Notes: a model not told the origin generated them from the letters alone. 64,000 nucleotides of DNA from CAIJXB01 sp964439595 (GCA_964439595.1 CAYTOK010000009.1:1-64000), one strand, 5' to 3'; counted from the first letter of the stretch, positions 45,406-54,732 are shown. Made by a program: numbers and translations.

Positions 45406-47206
45406 CTTCTCTCACCAGGTTTTGCATGATAAAATTTTTTCTAGCCGGCGTATTTTTGCCCATATAGAACTCTAAAGTAGGTTTCACGTCTGAAAGCTTT
45501 TGAATAACAACAGGAAGTAGTCTAATATCCTTTGCTATAAACTGTTTAAACTCATCAGGGGAGATTTCTCCAAGCCCTTTAAAGCGAGTGACCTCTACGC
45601 CTTTTTTAAGAACACTTTCAGCTTTATTTCTTTCCTCTTCCGAATAACAATAAATCGTTTTTTCCTTATTTCTTACTTTAAATAGCGGGGTTTCTAAAAT
45701 GTAGAGGTGTCCATGTAAAACAAGCCCCTCAAAATACGTGAGAAAAAAGGTAATGAGTAGGTTACGTATATGCATACCGTCAACATCCGCATCTGTAGCA
45801 AGAATTACCTTATTATAGCGAAGATCGGCTAAATCTTCTTCTATGTTAAGGGCAGACATTAAATTATACATCTCTTCATTTTTATAAAGTTGATCTAATT
45901 TCATACCATGAACATTCAAAGGCTTCCCTCTAAGAGAAAATACAGCTTGTGTAAAAGGATCCCTTGTCATAACAATCGATGCAGAAGCAGATTCTCCCTC
46001 TGTCAGGAAAATGACAGAGTTTTCTCCTTCCTTTGTACCGTCTCCATAGTGAAACTTACAATCTCGCAGTTTAGGAATTTTAAAAGAAATCTTCTTTTGT
46101 TTTTCTTTAGCTTCTTTCTTTACTGCCGAAAGTTCTTTTCTTAACTTTTCGTTAAAGAGAATTCTATCGATAATTTTTTTACCAACTTCTTCATTTTTAT
46201 AAAGAAGATTTTGTACAGCATCTTTTACTTCCTGCACAATCGGAGCTCTAATTTCATTGTTAGATAGTTTATTCTTTGTCTGAGATTCAAATATCGGATC
46301 TTTTACTTTAACAAGGATAGTCCCAACAATCCCTTCTCGGACATCGACCCCCTGAAAGTTTTTTTTAGCGTATTCATTAACTCCTTTAAGAATGCCTTCT
46401 CTAAAAGCAGATAGATGGGTGCCCCCATCTTGCGTATACTGTCCGTTTACAAAAGAAAAATATGTCTCACCATAGCTCGAAGAGTGAAGAAAGGCAAATT
46501 CCACAGCCTTCCCCCTAAAGTGAAGAGGTTCATAAAGACGGTCTTCTTTAACCTCCTCATTTAAAAGATCTAGAAGGCCATTTTTTGAGTAGATCTTCTC
46601 GTTATTAAAAATAAGGGTAAGTCCTGTATTAAGATAAGCATAATGCCAAAGACGCTTGAAAATAATTTCTTTTTGAAAAGCGAATTTCTTAAAAATTTCC
46701 ACATCAGGGGTAAACTCAAACCAGGTACCATCTTCTTCTTTCGTTTTCCCTTTCTTTTGGTCCTGTAAAATACCTTTACTAAACTGAACCTCTATAAATT
46801 GTCCTTCACGGACACTTCGTACTATAAAGGAAGAAGAAAGCGCATTGACTGCTTTTGTCCCCACCCCGTTTAACCCGACAGAAAACTGGAAGACGTCATC
46901 ATTATATTTAGCTCCGGTATTGATCTTACTAACACAGTCAATTACCTTGCCAAGAGGGATGCCGCGTCCCCAATCTCTTACAGATACCGTCGATGTTTTT
47001 TCATTTAGCACAATTTCAATTTTATTCCCATGGCCCATAATAAATTCATCGACAGCGTTGTCTATGACTTCTTTAAGCATAATATAAATACCATCGTTTG
47101 GATTTGATCCATCACCCAAACGACCAATATACATGCCTGAGCGAAGCCTAATGTGCTCGAGTGCATTTAAAGACAGGATTGTACTTTCGTCATATTTTTT
47201 AGCCAT
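45398..47206 (-). CDS. parE: Topoisomerase IV subunit B-like protein (second chlamydial GyrB)
   Basis: The 602-residue ATPase subunit of the second type IIA topoisomerase. The GHKL ATPase part has EVIDNAVDE and DWGRGIP (N and D box) and GLNGVGTKAVNAL; the TOPRIM part has FLTEGESASAS and DADVDGMHIRNLL. The length is typical of ParE without the insert seen in E. coli GyrB. It is the upstream gene of the parE-parC pair, in the same order as Chlamydia CT661-CT660. It is divergent from the HAD gene, with a 97-bp region between. Confidence 0.94.
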   Translation of the reverse strand: MAKKYDESTILSLNALEHIRLRSGMYIGRLGDGSNPNDGIYIMLKEVIDNAVDEFIMGHGNKIEIVLNEKTSTVSVRDWGRGIPLGKVIDCVSKINTGAKYNDDVFQFSVGLNGVGTKAVNALSSSFIVRSVREGQFIEVQFSKGILQDQKKGKTKEEDGTWFEFTPDVEIFKKFAFQKEIIFKRLWHYAYLNTGLTLIFNNEKIYSKNGLLDLLNEEVKEDRLYEPLHFRGKAVEFAFLHSSSYGETYFSFVNGQYTQDGGTHLSAFREGILKGVNEYAKKNFQGVDVREGIVGTILVKVKDPIFESQTKNKLSNNEIRAPIVQEVKDAVQNLLYKNEEVGKKIIDRILFNEKLRKELSAVKKEAKEKQKKISFKIPKLRDCKFHYGDGTKEGENSVIFLTEGESASASIVMTRDPFTQAVFSLRGKPLNVHGMKLDQLYKNEEMYNLMSALNIEEDLADLRYNKVILATDADVDGMHIRNLLITFFLTYFEGLVLHGHLYILETPLFKVRNKEKTIYCYSEEERNKAESVLKKGVEVTRFKGLGEISPDEFKQFIAKDIRLLPVVIQKLSDVKPTLEFYMGKNTPARKNFIMQNLVREDG

Positions 47207-47239
47207 ACTTCAAGTCATACCATTTTTTGTTTTTTTTAG

Positions 47240-47290
47240 CTTGCTTTAATAACATTTTTCTAAAAAAATTATTTTTTCTTGCTTTAATAA
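47240..47290. repeat. 13-bp direct repeat in a divergent promoter region
   Basis: CTTGCTTTAATAA occurs at 47240-47252 and again at 47278-47290, with starts 38 bp apart, in the gap between divergent parE and the HAD gene. The spacing is not far from four helix turns, so a regulator could bind both copies, or each copy may hold a TTTAAT-type -10 element. Confidence 0.45.
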
Positions 47291-47303
47291 TGGTAAGAAT
47301 ACT

Positions 47304-48224
47304 ATGTTTCACTTTATGAACCTTACTATTTTTCCAGGAATTAAAACACCAGCTTCCCCTTTTAAAGGTATCCTATTAGATGCCTATGGTGTTTTTTGGG
47401 GAGGCACGGCAGTTGGCCTATTACCCGGAGCTAAAAATGCCATGGAAAATCTAATAGCCGAAGGGAAAATTGTTGGCATTCTCTCTAATTCCACACAGCT
47501 AGTGGCTAAAGAACTAGATAAACTTCAAGCTCACGGAATCCTCCAAGGAAGCCATTTCCATTTTCTTCTTACCTCAGGTCAAGTTGCAAGAGATACCTTC
47601 TTACAAGAAAAATTACCATTTACTTCTTCTCGCAATACTTTTATGCCCTTTGGAAAAAAGCACCCTGACTACTCATCTCATAGCGCCATTTTTCAAAATA
47701 CGATCTATACTGAGGTAGCTGATATCGATAGAGCTGATTTCCTATATATTTCCATTCCTCATATTAACGGGAAAGATCAGACTGATCCTGAGCTTTTCCT
47801 AAAGGAAATCTTAGAGGCAAAAGCAAAGAATCTCCCTATGGTGTGTGCTAATCCCGATCTATTTGCAGAAGAGGGATCCCCCCCTAAATTGGTGGTAAGA
47901 CAAGGGAGCATTGCCTCTTTATACAAAAGCTTAGGAGGAGAAGTCTTTTACATCGGAAAGCCTCACGAAAAAGTATATATAGCCGCGATGAGTCAATTTC
48001 AAAACTATCAAATTACACTGCCTTCGGAAATTCTTATGGTAGGAGATACTCCTGAAACAGATATTCGGGGAGCAAATAATTTTGGTATGTCCTCTGCCCT
48101 TACCCTAGAAACAGGAGTCATGAGCAAAAGAGCTGCAGATATGGGCTTAGAAAACGCATTAAGGGCGCTACCTACAAAAGACATCCCTAATTTTCTTATT
48201 AGGAGATTTATAAGTGACTTTTGA
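47304..48224 (+). CDS. HAD-superfamily hydrolase, class IIA
   Basis: A 306-residue phosphatase-like protein. The first motif is LLDAYGVFWGG, where the nucleophile is the Asp, followed by SNST, and the final motif is EILMVGDTPETDIRGANNFGM with GKPHEKVY before it. The arrangement (large cap between motifs two and three) is the class IIA group found in many bacteria, related to NagD. The substrate is unknown. The first motif lacks the second Asp of the usual DxD pair (DAY), which is notable since that residue is the general acid in phosphatases. The HIT gene overlaps its end by 11 bp. Confidence 0.85.
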   Translation: MFHFMNLTIFPGIKTPASPFKGILLDAYGVFWGGTAVGLLPGAKNAMENLIAEGKIVGILSNSTQLVAKELDKLQAHGILQGSHFHFLLTSGQVARDTFLQEKLPFTSSRNTFMPFGKKHPDYSSHSAIFQNTIYTEVADIDRADFLYISIPHINGKDQTDPELFLKEILEAKAKNLPMVCANPDLFAEEGSPPKLVVRQGSIASLYKSLGGEVFYIGKPHEKVYIAAMSQFQNYQITLPSEILMVGDTPETDIRGANNFGMSSALTLETGVMSKRAADMGLENALRALPTKDIPNFLIRRFISDF

Positions 48225-48618
48225 GCTACATCCTAACCTAAAAAAGAAAATATTTCTTGTTGACCTACCTCTTTGCAGAGTACTTTTAGAAGACGAGAAA
48301 AACTACCCATGGCTGATCCTTGTCCCCCGCATACCTAACATTTCCCGCCTTATGGACCTAGACATAGACAATCAAATACAACTACTAAAAGAACTTGATT
48401 TAGCCCAAAAAATCTTATGGAACACTTTTAATCCAGCGCAGCTTAATGTAGCAGCCTTAGGAAATAAAACACCGCAACTACACATTCACGTAATTGCAAG
48501 GTTCCTAGATGACCCCTCCTGGCCAGGAACGGTTTGGGATCATCCGGTTCGCTGCCCTTATGAAGCAACTCAAAAAAATGCAGTAGCAGAAAAGCTACAA
48601 AAACTATTCAGTCTCTAG
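48214..48618 (+). CDS. HIT-domain protein
   Basis: A 134-residue protein of the histidine triad family, which bind or cut nucleotides such as Ap4A. The triad region reads QLHIHVIARF: the first His of the triad is replaced by Gln, while the two others (including the catalytic one) are kept. QLHxH forms are known in the COG0537-like group, so activity is likely. It starts at a GTG inside the end of the HAD gene, so the two are coupled and may act in one pathway. It ends convergently inside the Inc-like gene at 48604. Confidence 0.85.
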   Translation: MTFELHPNLKKKIFLVDLPLCRVLLEDEKNYPWLILVPRIPNISRLMDLDIDNQIQLLKELDLAQKILWNTFNPAQLNVAALGNKTPQLHIHVIARFLDDPSWPGTVWDHPVRCPYEATQKNAVAEKLQKLFSL

Positions 48619-49425
48619 CTGAAGGTTCATGAGATCTTCGGAGGTGTAAAGTACTTTAAAGTCTTCTGCAGCTTCCGGATTAGGAGTAACACCCTCTAGC
48701 TTCTTTAGACAAAATGCAACAACCTCTTTTTTATGAGGAATGGTAAAAAGAGAAAAACGACCAGCCCGTCCCATCACAGCCTTAAGCGCATTTTTTTGCG
48801 CTAGGTGCATCATTTTACGCGCAGCTAAAAAAGTCTTTTCGTCAACTCCAGTTTGTCCCTGAGTGGCTGGCAATCTTAGCTCTGCAGCTCCCCCTTCTTC
48901 TACATAAGGGCGCTGCCCATCTGTCATCAACTTCGACGGAGTCCATACAGTTAAAGCAAGTCTAAATTCGTCCTTTTTCAAAACAAAGTTAGTTAGGTCT
49001 ATTTTCCCTACGTATCCTGTAGTATTTCTTATCGTAATAAAAGCCAAATCTGCTATCTCATCTTTTCTTTTCCTTGCTGCTAATTCATCTGAATTCATCT
49101 CTAAATTTGATAATAAGCAACAACCAAAACAGATAACAGGAATCGTAGCAAAGAGAGAAAAAACACCACCAACTACCAAAAACATTTCAACAACGAACCT
49201 AGCAACACTTCTAGCTGTTTTTAAAAAAACATGCATTTCTAAAGGATCCTCTTCGTTAGTAAAAGAAACTAAAGCTTGGACTATCCCACTACCGAATGAT
49301 AAAACCTTACCCACACAATAAGATGTAGTATCCTTTAGATCTGTAGCTAACCCGTTTCCTACCCGATAACCTACCCCATAACTTACCCCATAACTTACCC
49401 AAAAATCATTTCTCACACAGTTCAT
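48604..49425 (-). CDS. Inc-like membrane protein with a short tandem repeat
   Basis: A 273-residue protein I do not recognise. It has one bilobed hydrophobic segment (FVVEMFLVVGGVFSLFATIP and on to ICFGCCLL, ~77-105), with a soluble C-terminal half. The N-terminus repeats SYGV/GYRV, encoded by a 12-bp tandem repeat at ~49363-49398. A bilobed hydrophobic segment without a signal peptide is the usual look of chlamydial inclusion membrane (Inc) proteins. The start at 49425 has no strong ribosome site, so it could lie further in; the repeat keeps the frame if its copy number changes. Confidence 0.58.
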   Translation of the reverse strand: MNCVRNDFWVSYGVSYGVGYRVGNGLATDLKDTTSYCVGKVLSFGSGIVQALVSFTNEEDPLEMHVFLKTARSVARFVVEMFLVVGGVFSLFATIPVICFGCCLLSNLEMNSDELAARKRKDEIADLAFITIRNTTGYVGKIDLTNFVLKKDEFRLALTVWTPSKLMTDGQRPYVEEGGAAELRLPATQGQTGVDEKTFLAARKMMHLAQKNALKAVMGRAGRFSLFTIPHKKEVVAFCLKKLEGVTPNPEAAEDFKVLYTSEDLMNLQLETE

Positions 49426-49515
49426 ATGGCCTCAGTTAATGATAAATAATAGCAGCCATTATATAGCAATACATCTTTAACTGCAATTTAAAAAGGAATA
49501 ACAACTCATTACAAA

Positions 49516-50790
49516 TCAGTCTGTTACATTTTGACTTCTTAAATTTTTATAAGTTGGAATGAGAGTTAGGCCACCAATAACAGCAGCTCCAATGATATAC
49601 CAGGAAGGAGCCACTAGGCTACCTGTACTATGAATTAGTAAAGTAGCAAATAAAGGAGCGGTTCCTCCGAAAAGCGCATTGGTAAGATTGAGCGAAAAAG
49701 CAATCCCCGAACAGCGTGTTTTTATCGGAAATAAACTAACTAACGTGGCGGGCACCATAGCTTCTACACTGCTAAGTAAAATAGCAAAAGCTGAAACCGC
49801 TAAAATAACCGGCTCTATAGTAGATCCAAGTAGCTCTTGAAAAAGAAAGGAGGCGCTAAAAAAAAGGAAACCGCACCCTAATAAAAGAAAAATAAATCTG
49901 CCAAAATAATCGGAAAGGAAGCCAAAAATGGGAAGTGCGACAATAGCTACTATAGTGGAAAACACATTCACAAAAAGAACTTGCTCTAAAGATAACTCTC
50001 CATAAGATCTTATATAGGTGGGTAGATAAGAAAATAGAAGACAACTTAAAGCTGAAGGCAGTAAACAAAGACCTATTCCTTTAAAAAGAGAAGGGACATT
50101 ATGCCTAAAGAGATAAAAGAAGGGATTTTTTACAAGAGCATCTTCTTTTTCCGCCTGCATAAAAGAAGGAGTTTCCGGCAAATTTCTTCGCAAATAAAGT
50201 CCTAACACCGCTAAAAAAATGGCCAAAATAAAAGGAAAACGCCAAGCATATGCTTCATAGGGCGTATTTTTAAATAAACGAACTACTAAAAAACTTATAA
50301 TAAAGCCAAAGAAAAAACCCAGGTAGCCCGTGGCACAAAAAAAACCAGCCCAAAAACCTTGTCTATCTTTGGGGGCCTGCTCTAGTATATACACAATAGA
50401 GCTCGCATATTCCCCCCCTACAGAAAACCCCTGAATAATACGAAAAAATATAAGTAAAATCCCTGACCAGATTCCAATAACTTGGTAAGTTGGAATAAAA
50501 GCCATAAGGGCTGTCGAGACAGCCATTACTAACATAGTAATAGGCAGAATTTTTTTTCTACCGAACCTATCGGCTAAAAAACCAAAAAAAAGAGCTCCAA
50601 AAGGCCTCGCAAAATAACCTAGAGCTAATATGATTGTGGTTTGCAGGGTAGAAACTAAAAAATCAGCCTCTGCAAAAAGATCGGCTCTTATAGAAGACGC
50701 CAAACAAGCATATAAAGCAAAGGAATACCACTCCAAAATATTTCCAATAACCGCAGGAATGATTAACCTGGCTCTACTAAATAGCTGCAT
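49516..50790 (-). CDS. MFS transporter of the metabolite:H+ symporter group
   Basis: A 424-residue transporter with twelve hydrophobic helices. It has GFLADRFGRKKILPITM between helices 2 and 3, ARPFGALFFG before it, RIIQGFSVGGEYASS in helix 4 and FLSDYFGRF in the middle loop, which are marks of the MHS group (ProP, KgtP, citrate carriers). These import organic acids or osmolytes with protons. I set the start at 50790, where AGGAGAA lies 6 nt upstream; the longer frame to 50871 runs into the next promoter. Pathogenic chlamydiae have no close match by gene order. The substrate cannot be predicted. Confidence 0.88.
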   Translation of the reverse strand: MQLFSRARLIIPAVIGNILEWYSFALYACLASSIRADLFAEADFLVSTLQTTIILALGYFARPFGALFFGFLADRFGRKKILPITMLVMAVSTALMAFIPTYQVIGIWSGILLIFFRIIQGFSVGGEYASSIVYILEQAPKDRQGFWAGFFCATGYLGFFFGFIISFLVVRLFKNTPYEAYAWRFPFILAIFLAVLGLYLRRNLPETPSFMQAEKEDALVKNPFFYLFRHNVPSLFKGIGLCLLPSALSCLLFSYLPTYIRSYGELSLEQVLFVNVFSTIVAIVALPIFGFLSDYFGRFIFLLLGCGFLFFSASFLFQELLGSTIEPVILAVSAFAILLSSVEAMVPATLVSLFPIKTRCSGIAFSLNLTNALFGGTAPLFATLLIHSTGSLVAPSWYIIGAAVIGGLTLIPTYKNLRSQNVTD

Positions 50791-50864
50791 AAATTCTCCT
50801 AAAAAACCGCATATTAAAACAAAAAGAAGTTTGATCACAAACGATATTTTATTTAATATAGCCA

Positions 50865-50893
50865 TAGACAAAAAGCTACCTCTGCTCTATGAT
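50865..50893 (+). promoter_or_regulatory. Promoter of the AAA ATPase gene
   Basis: TAGACA and TATGAT with a 17-bp spacer, 27 bp before the start codon at 50921. It is conserved in the truncated copy at 27173, and similarity between the two loci starts exactly at this -35 element. Confidence 0.55.
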
Positions 50894-50920
50894 AATAAAC
50901 AATTTAGTCGAGGAGAACCT

Positions 50921-52471
50921 ATGCGATTTTTTAATACAGTTGGAGCTACCAATCCCAAGGATCACTATTTTTTACCCTGCCGCCTAGACTGGAAACAGCT
51001 ATCAGATTTTATCGAAAAAAAATACTACTTCGTTCTCCATGCTCCAAGACAAAGCGGAAAAACAACAGCCATTATTGAATTTGTGAACTACTTAAATGCA
51101 GAAGGAACATATAAAGCATTGTATCTTTCTGTGGAATCTGCTCGCTCGGCAGTTAATGACGTAACGCGCACAGTCGAAATCATCCTCGAACAATTTCAAA
51201 ATAAAATAAGCATTTTATTACCTAAAGAAAAAGAAGCATTGGAGTACTTAGAGAAAACTCTAGATAAACCTATTAAAAAAAGTGCTGTTTTACAGTTCTT
51301 ATACTTTTGGTCTCAAGTAGATCCAAAAAAACCCCTAGTTATTTTTTTTGATGAATTTGATGTTCTTGCCGGTGACTCTCTAATCACTATGCTCACAGAA
51401 TTTCGTACAGGATATACAGATAGACCAGGACACTTCCCTCAAACTATCTGCCTAGTAGGAGTCAGAGATCTGCGAGACTACAAAATAAAAACAAAACAGC
51501 AAGAAGAACTCGGCATCCTTTACAGTCCTTTTAACATCAAGGCAGAATCTCTAGTCCTCCCCGATTTCTCTTTAGAAGATGTACGCACATTGTATACACA
51601 GCATACACAAGATACCGGCCAGATCTTCACAAATGAGGCCATCGAGTATGCTTTTGAACAAACTAGAGGACAACCTTGGCTTGTCAACGCCCTGGCTTAC
51701 CAAGCTTGCTTTCGCGATGTACAAGATCGCACTGTACCTATTACAAGGCAAGTACTTGAGCAAGCTAAAGAAGCTCTCATTAAAAGATGCGATACTCATA
51801 TGGACGCTCTTTTAGACAGGTTGCAAGAACCTAGAATACGAAATATTATAGATCTGATTATCTCCGGATCCGGAGAAGATCAAGATTTCAAAATGGATGA
51901 TTTGCAATACGTGCGAGATTTGGGATTAGTTACCCAAAAAGGTATTTATATTGCAAACCCCATCTACCAAGAGATCATCCCAAGAGCTCTTGCCTACACA
52001 AAGCAAGAGAGCATAAATCAAGAAACTGCCTGGTATCAAAAGAATGACGGATTATTGGACATGCCTAAGCTGTTAACGGCCTTTAGCGAATTTTATAGAG
52101 AAAACTCTGAAGTATGGCTAGAAAAATTCTCATATAAAGAAGCAGGCCCCCACCTGCTGCTTCTTGCCTTCTTACAAAGAATCATTAATGGAGGCGGACG
52201 TATTCATAGGGAATACGCTCTAGGAAGAAAGAGAGTAGATATTCGCCTAGATTGGAAATCGCAATGTTTTGTCTTGGAGCTCAAAATAAAAAGACAAGAA
52301 TCTGATGTTATTAAAGGTCTAGAGCAAACAGCAGAGTACATGGATAAGTCTCAGGCTACAGAAGGTCACCTTATCCTCTTTGATAGAAAGACAACCAAAT
52401 CTTGGGAAGAGCGCATCTATCAAAAAAAAGAGCAGGTCCACGGAAAAACTATCACCGTTTGGGGAATGTAA
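50921..52471 (+). CDS. AAA ATPase with C-terminal PD-(D/E)XK nuclease-like domain
   Basis: The 516-residue protein starts at an ATG with GAGGAG upstream; the longer frame from 50630 overlaps the transporter start and is rejected. Walker A is APRQSGKT (41-48) and Walker B is LVIFFDEFDVLA (D144, E145), followed by a lid-type helical region. Residues ~430-480 have REYALGRKRVDIRLDW and FVLELKIKRQ, the E-x-VD-x-ELK pattern of PD-(D/E)XK nucleases. Such ATPase-nuclease fusions occur in many copies in amoeba endosymbionts, where they may be selfish or defence-like elements; their function is unproven. A broken copy lies at 27229. Confidence 0.83.
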   Translation: MRFFNTVGATNPKDHYFLPCRLDWKQLSDFIEKKYYFVLHAPRQSGKTTAIIEFVNYLNAEGTYKALYLSVESARSAVNDVTRTVEIILEQFQNKISILLPKEKEALEYLEKTLDKPIKKSAVLQFLYFWSQVDPKKPLVIFFDEFDVLAGDSLITMLTEFRTGYTDRPGHFPQTICLVGVRDLRDYKIKTKQQEELGILYSPFNIKAESLVLPDFSLEDVRTLYTQHTQDTGQIFTNEAIEYAFEQTRGQPWLVNALAYQACFRDVQDRTVPITRQVLEQAKEALIKRCDTHMDALLDRLQEPRIRNIIDLIISGSGEDQDFKMDDLQYVRDLGLVTQKGIYIANPIYQEIIPRALAYTKQESINQETAWYQKNDGLLDMPKLLTAFSEFYRENSEVWLEKFSYKEAGPHLLLLAFLQRIINGGGRIHREYALGRKRVDIRLDWKSQCFVLELKIKRQESDVIKGLEQTAEYMDKSQATEGHLILFDRKTTKSWEERIYQKKEQVHGKTITVWGM

Positions 52472-52540
52472 AGACGCCTAAACCAATTAATATTTTGAAA
52501 AATTTTTCCTGCAAATGATTTTTTACGTGAAATTAACTTG

Positions 52541-52828
52541 TTATTCCGAAGACCACTCTTCCTCATCAGGGTCTTCTATAGAAAGCCCCGCTGGCTCTTT
52601 ATTGCGCTCGCTTAAAGGAATCCACTTTTTTTCTTGAAGTTTTTTCCATCTAGCTCTTGACACCTCTATATCTTCAGGAGGTCTTCTCATGTCTTCTACA
52701 AGCCACTCTATTTGGCTTTCGGTGAGATGATCTATGTATCCAAGAGCTTTCCGCTCCTCTTCTGTAATGTCCAGAGCGGAAAGTGGAACTAGAAAAAAAC
52801 AACTAAATGCTAATAACAATTTACTCAT
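52541..52828 (-). CDS. Small exported acidic protein
   Basis: A 95-residue protein with a signal peptide (MSKLLLAFSCFFLVPLSA) and a short acidic tail (EDPDEEEWSSE). The middle is helical (ESQIEWLVEDMRRPPEDIEV). It lies 15 bp after accC in the same direction and is probably the last gene of the operon. The start has GGAAG a few bases before. I know no family; cysteines in the signal part could make it a lipoprotein only if cleavage were at C10, which is unlikely. Confidence 0.62.
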   Translation of the reverse strand: MSKLLLAFSCFFLVPLSALDITEEERKALGYIDHLTESQIEWLVEDMRRPPEDIEVSRARWKKLQEKKWIPLSERNKEPAGLSIEDPDEEEWSSE

Positions 52829-52843
52829 ACACTTCCACTGAAT

Positions 52844-54214
52844 TTACCTTTTGGGCAACTCTTTAAAATCACATCCATCAGCAATTAACTGATCAATGTA
52901 TGTGATGCAGTAATCATTATCCAAAAATTTAGGGTTTTGTAACATAAAAAGATGAAAAGGCAAAGTAGAGTGCACACCACCGATGTGAAACTCCTTAAGA
53001 GCTCTTTTAGCAACTGCAATAGCAGAAGCTCTATCTTCCCCTTTAACAATCAACTTAGCAATCATAGAGTCGTAATTAGGAGGAATGCGATACCCTGCAT
53101 AACAGGCGCTATCAACACGTACATGAGGCCCCCCCGGTTGAATATAATACTCTAAAAGACCAGGTGATGGAGCAAAATTATTAGAAGGATTTTCTGCATT
53201 AATACGAAGCTGAATGACATGACCTTTAGGGACAATGTCTTTTTGTTTGTACGCTAGCTTCTCTCCCATAGCTATTTTAATCTGCTCTTTTACTAAGTCT
53301 ATACCAGTTAACTCTTCTGTGATAGTATGCTCTACTTGGATACGGGTATTTACTTCCATAAAATAAAAATTCATCTCTTCATCTAATAAAAATTCAACTG
53401 TTCCTACGGAATGATACCCAGCAGCTTTTACAATAGCTACAGCGCACTCACCAACCCTTTTTCTTAAAGCAGGCGATAGAATAGGGCTTGGGGCCTCTTC
53501 TATTAACTTTTGCCTTCTTCTTTGGATAGTACAGTCCCTTTCTCCTAAGTACACATAATTGCCATGCTTATCGCCAATAACCTGCACTTCAATATGTCTT
53601 GGATTTACAATCATTCTTTCTAGATACACATCTGGGTTATTAAAGCTAACCTCAGCCTCTGCTCTTGCTGCTGCAAACTGACGTACGAATTCTTCCGGAT
53701 CGTAAGCAATACGTATTCCCTTGCCTCCACCTCCAGCAGATGCTTTAATGAAAATAGGAAAACCTAGTCTTTTAGCTTCCTTAAGCCCTTCTGCCGCATC
53801 TTCAACTATCCCCTCTGATCCGGGAATAATTGGGCATTTGACACTTTTAGCGGTTGCTTTTGCTTCAGCTTTATTTCCCAGAAGAGATATAGACTTTGGA
53901 GAAGGTCCAATAAAAGTAACTCCGCAGCTTTCACAGATAGAGGCAAAATTAGCATTCTCACTAAGAAATCCATATCCTGGGTGAATAGCATCAGCTCCTG
54001 TAATCTCACAAGCCGACAAAATATTCGAAATTTTTAAATACGACTTTTGAGAAGGAGCCTCTCCTACACAAATAGCCTCATCTGCGTGTAAAACATGCAA
54101 TGCCTCGGCATCTGCTTGTGAATAGATTGCAACAGTTTGCAATCCCATATCATGACAAGCTCGAATAATCCGTACAGCAATTTCTCCACGGTTTGCAATT
54201 AATACTTTCTTCAT
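52844..54214 (-). CDS. accC: Biotin carboxylase subunit of acetyl-CoA carboxylase
   Basis: AccC carboxylates biotin on AccB with bicarbonate and ATP, the first step of malonyl-CoA and fatty acid synthesis. The 456-residue protein begins MKKVLIANRGEIAVRI, and shows the ATP-grasp loop KASAGGGGKGIR and the catalytic region MEVNTRIQVEHTITE. The start at 54214 is preferred over the frame opening at 54280, which would reach into accB. It starts 8 bp after the accB stop. The order efp-accB-accC is that of Chlamydia. Confidence 0.97.
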   Translation of the reverse strand: MKKVLIANRGEIAVRIIRACHDMGLQTVAIYSQADAEALHVLHADEAICVGEAPSQKSYLKISNILSACEITGADAIHPGYGFLSENANFASICESCGVTFIGPSPKSISLLGNKAEAKATAKSVKCPIIPGSEGIVEDAAEGLKEAKRLGFPIFIKASAGGGGKGIRIAYDPEEFVRQFAAARAEAEVSFNNPDVYLERMIVNPRHIEVQVIGDKHGNYVYLGERDCTIQRRRQKLIEEAPSPILSPALRKRVGECAVAIVKAAGYHSVGTVEFLLDEEMNFYFMEVNTRIQVEHTITEELTGIDLVKEQIKIAMGEKLAYKQKDIVPKGHVIQLRINAENPSNNFAPSPGLLEYYIQPGGPHVRVDSACYAGYRIPPNYDSMIAKLIVKGEDRASAIAVAKRALKEFHIGGVHSTLPFHLFMLQNPKFLDNDYCITYIDQLIADGCDFKELPKR

Positions 54215-54222
54215 GAAAAAAC

Positions 54223-54714
54223 CTATACGATTCGGAAGAGTTTTGTGCCAAATTCTACAGGATGCCCATTTTCTAGGCACACTTCTGCAAGTACTCCACT
54301 CACACCTGCTTTCACTTCATTCATTACCTTCATTGCTTCAACAATACAAACAACAGAACCTTCCTCTACCTTATCTCCTACTTTAACAAAAGGAGAGTGC
54401 TCGGGAGATGCTGATAAATACAAAGTTCCTACCATAGGAGAAGTAACATATTTTCCCTCTACATTCTTAGAAAGAGCAGGCTGTTGTTCCGTCTGAGTAA
54501 CCTGTAAAGGGGCATGTGCAACCTCATGAGGTCTGGACATAGGATGAGGAATGAACGAAGGGTGGTGATGTGCGGTTTGATGCACAATTTGTTGAGGAAA
54601 CTCATCTTTGCATTCAATTTGCAACTCAAAACCGGTTTTTTCTTTTAAAGAAACTTTCTTCACGCCGGACTTTTCCATTGCGGCCATTAATTCTTTAATT
54701 TGCTTTAAATCCAC
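54223..54714 (-). CDS. accB: Biotin carboxyl carrier protein of acetyl-CoA carboxylase
   Basis: A 163-residue carrier protein. The biotin site is K129 in VEAMKVMNEV, and the N-terminal part MDLKQIKELMAAMEKSGVKK is the dimer helix. Between them lies a His/Pro/Gln-rich linker (45-85), as in other AccB proteins. It starts at GTG with AAGGAG upstream, 18 bp after efp. The length is near that of other chlamydial AccB proteins. Confidence 0.96.
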   Translation of the reverse strand: MDLKQIKELMAAMEKSGVKKVSLKEKTGFELQIECKDEFPQQIVHQTAHHHPSFIPHPMSRPHEVAHAPLQVTQTEQQPALSKNVEGKYVTSPMVGTLYLSASPEHSPFVKVGDKVEEGSVVCIVEAMKVMNEVKAGVSGVLAEVCLENGHPVEFGTKLFRIV

Positions 54715-54732
54715 GTATTAACTCCTTAATGT

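Noticed and set aside
50630..50920. 97-codon N-terminal extension of the AAA ATPase
   Set aside because: It overlaps the start of the divergent transporter gene and the ATPase promoter; the ATG at 50921 has a strong ribosome site and is also kept in the duplicate.
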